From positions 1-6,247 of the forward strand of contig JAIRVW010000316.1 in the NCBI GenBank assembly GCA_031253705.1: 6,247 nucleotides of DNA. Direction: 5' to 3'. Position numbers and translations under genes: made by a program. Under the pieces are notes generated by a model, which was given only the letters and a program-made list of their open reading frames with translations, did no database searches and was not told the DNA's origin. This document shows positions 5,805 to 6,247 of the stretch, in pieces (the first letter of the stretch is position 1; each line of letters opens with the position of its first letter). The stretch comes from Brucellaceae bacterium (GTDB lineage: Bacteria > Pseudomonadota > Alphaproteobacteria > Rhizobiales > Rhizobiaceae).

Positions 5805-6247
5805 ATGCCATTCAATCTCTCGAAAATTCCGGATCTGGGCAAAGCACCAACGGCTTCTGATGTTATTCTGGAATTTATTCGCGGAGCGATCGCCGATGGT
5901 TCCCTTGATGAAGGCGAACCTATTCGTCAGGATGATGTGGCAAAACTATTTAATGTCAGCAAAATCCCTGTGCGTGAGGCGCTGAAACGCCTTGAAGCAG
6001 AAGGTTTGGTAGAATTTCGCCGCAATAAAGGTGCGATTGTCACCAAGGTTTCGGAACCGGAAATTGCGCAAATTTTTGAGGTTCGCGCCATTCTGGAGGC
6101 CAGCGCACTTAAATTCTCCGTACCGCATATGACGGCAGCCACATTTGACAAGGCCGAAGCCTATTGTCAGGCTTTTGCACAGGAAACGGATGTTGCACGA
6201 TGGTCGGAACTAAACTGGCGCTTTCACAGCTGTCTTTATGAAGATGC
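5805..6247 (+). CDS. GntR-family transcriptional regulator (FCD subfamily), 3' end outside window
   Basis: The first 147 residues of a DNA-binding regulator are visible; complete FCD-type members are about 220-250 residues. An N-terminal winged helix-turn-helix spans about 19-81: ILEFIRGAIADGSL, then the recognition region VAKLFNVSKIPVREALKRLEAEGLV (45-69) and the wing RRNKGAIVTKV (72-82). The effector domain begins with EIAQIFEVRAILE (86-98). The LNWRFHSCLYE stretch (136-146) has Asn137 and His141 in the places where FCD domains often carry metal-binding or ligand-contacting residues. The start ATG at 5805 has a CGGAG site 5 nt upstream. The gene is divergent from the transporter operon, and a matching operator palindrome sits on that operon's promoter, so it is most likely its local repressor, responding to an amino-acid-derived or hydroxy-acid ligand. 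FCD regulators usually sense small carboxylates; the ligand here is unknown. Confidence 0.93.
   Translation, partial: MPFNLSKIPDLGKAPTASDVILEFIRGAIADGSLDEGEPIRQDDVAKLFNVSKIPVREALKRLEAEGLVEFRRNKGAIVTKVSEPEIAQIFEVRAILEASALKFSVPHMTAATFDKAEAYCQAFAQETDVARWSELNWRFHSCLYED

Noticed and set aside
1..6247. Mobile elements, CRISPR arrays, tRNA or rRNA genes
   Set aside because: No transposase-like frame, regularly spaced repeats, tRNA-like fold or rRNA sequence was seen on either strand.

Overview
The window looks like an alphaproteobacterial chromosome segment of about 50-55% GC. The protein sequences resemble Rhizobiales, perhaps Brucella/Ochrobactrum/Pseudochrobactrum relatives; this comes from memory of homologues and was not tested by search. 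It holds a complete minus-strand operon for uptake and metabolism of an amino-acid-like compound. The operon lies between a convergent ABC exporter gene (left edge, 5' end missing) and a divergent GntR-family regulator gene (right edge, 3' end missing).

Layout. Bases 1-1277 (+) are the C-terminal two thirds of an MsbA/ATM1-type ABC exporter, followed at once by a strong rho-independent terminator. The minus-strand operon reads from right to left: periplasmic amino-acid-binding protein (5531-4710), intercistronic stem-loop (4700-4654), permease 2 (4642-3977), permease 1 (3966-3316), ATPase (3319-2594), a proline racemase-family enzyme (2557-1529) and a 67-residue 4-oxalocrotonate tautomerase-like protein (1529-1326). 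Spacings are tight: 10 nt between the permeases, an ATGA overlap into the ATPase, 36 nt before the racemase, and a TGATG overlap into the tautomerase. Permease 1 is broken by an in-frame amber codon at 3664-3666, exactly where its sister permease has a tyrosine.

Regulation. The 273-bp gap 5532-5804 separates the operon from the divergent gntR-type gene. It contains a perfect 12-bp palindrome of the FCD-type GntR operator class (T-n-GT..AC-n-A) lying on the best -10 of the operon promoter. A separate 34-bp imperfect inverted repeat sits over the likely gntR promoter. The simplest model is that the GntR protein senses the substrate or a product and releases the operon.

How the parts may work together. 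The transporter would bring in a proline-like or hydroxyproline-like amino acid. The racemase-family enzyme carries a Ser90/Cys255 pair instead of the usual Cys/Cys pair, which fits a trans-3-hydroxy-L-proline dehydratase-type reaction better than racemisation. Dehydration of that substrate gives an enamine that must tautomerise to an imine, so a translationally coupled tautomerase is a suggestive partner. That link is inference. The sequence directly shows the gene order, the coupling and the residue changes.
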